Of a DNA stretch of 21,551 bases, positions 21,471 to 21,551 are shown one piece after another. Numbering within the stretch: the stretch's first letter is position 1; every line of letters begins with the position of its first letter. The notes beneath the pieces are model-generated. The model worked only from the letters and a program-made list of their open reading frames with translations. It made no database searches and was not told the DNA's origin. The translations under genes and the position numbers were made by a program. The stretch is from a virus. The DNA lies in IMG/VR virus record IMGVR_UViG_3300017724_000111, positions 1-21,551 of that record. One strand, 5' to 3'.

Positions 21471-21482
21471 TTGTGTATAGCA
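21436..21482 (+). repeat. Three direct GTATAGCA repeats upstream of promoter copy 2
   Basis: GTATAGCA occurs at 21438-21445, 21463-21470 and 21475-21482; the last is part of the promoter element. A fourth copy is in promoter copy 1 (20706-20713). Spacings are 25 and 12 nt. The arrangement resembles binding sites for a regulator or sigma factor. Confidence 0.55.
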
Positions 21483-21514
21483 AAAACGGCACTATATATA
21501 TAATATAAATGTAG
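21473..21514 (+). promoter_or_regulatory. Rightward promoter element, copy 2
   Basis: GTGTATAGCAA, A, AACG, G, CACT, A, TATATATAATA and TGTAG in the same 42-base frame as copy 1 at 20704-20745. It points at a gene that must lie beyond the right edge; the remaining 37 bases are A/T only and contain no start codon. It shares the ACG-N6-TATATATAA core with the leftward elements. Confidence 0.7.
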
Positions 21515-21551
21515 TTAATAATAATAATAATTAAAATAAATATAAAAATAA

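Overview
The window is part of a double-stranded DNA tailed phage genome, most likely of a phage infecting a member of the Bacteroidota. It is AT-rich. Nearly all gene starts lack a Shine-Dalgarno sequence and have an A/T-rich leader instead, as is typical of Bacteroidota. Genes are packed with TAATG or ATGA stop-start overlaps. The small-gene repertoire (DUF5872- and DUF6321-like basic proteins, a GTA-type holin, an M15 peptidase, a winged-helix protein of the marine-phage type) resembles uncultured aquatic phages. The run TerL (736 aa), portal (803 aa), acidic scaffold-like protein (380 aa) and capsid protein also recalls crAss-like podoviruses, but that placement is inference and needs a TerL/capsid phylogeny.

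Layout. From about 20433 down to 1 every convincing gene is on the minus strand and forms one long structural/late block. In transcription order it holds: a basic 99-aa protein; two tail-fibre-like proteins with a shared N-terminus; two small tail-associated proteins; a third fibre with YadA-head-like repeats and a C-terminal S74 self-cleaving chaperone; an acidic 84-aa protein; groEL then groES; a winged-helix protein; two small proteins; an M15 lysis peptidase; five tiny lysine-rich proteins; a holin; an abundant-looking 127-aa structural protein followed by a hairpin terminator; a mini HExxH metalloprotease-like protein; several small hypotheticals; a 201-aa tandem GroES-fold protein; a possible small terminase; TerL; portal; scaffold; and the start of the major capsid protein, cut by the window edge.

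Right of 20433 lies a control region. It separates the leftward block from a rightward set of very small ORFs (60, 25, 34 and 50 aa) that look like early genes. The region carries repeated promoter-like elements. Two near-identical rightward copies (20704-20745 and 21473-21514) and two near-identical leftward copies (before the 99-aa gene and before groEL) share a core, ACG - six bases - TATATA. I infer these are the phage's own promoters.

Most interesting points: groEL is the only internal gene of the late block with its own copy of the late promoter element, so the chaperonin pair seems separately boosted. GroEL has lost the near-universal GPKGR segment of its nucleotide-binding loop and its GGM tail. 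A second, tandemly duplicated GroES-like protein sits beside the terminase genes. I see no tRNA, rRNA, CRISPR array, integrase or insertion sequence.
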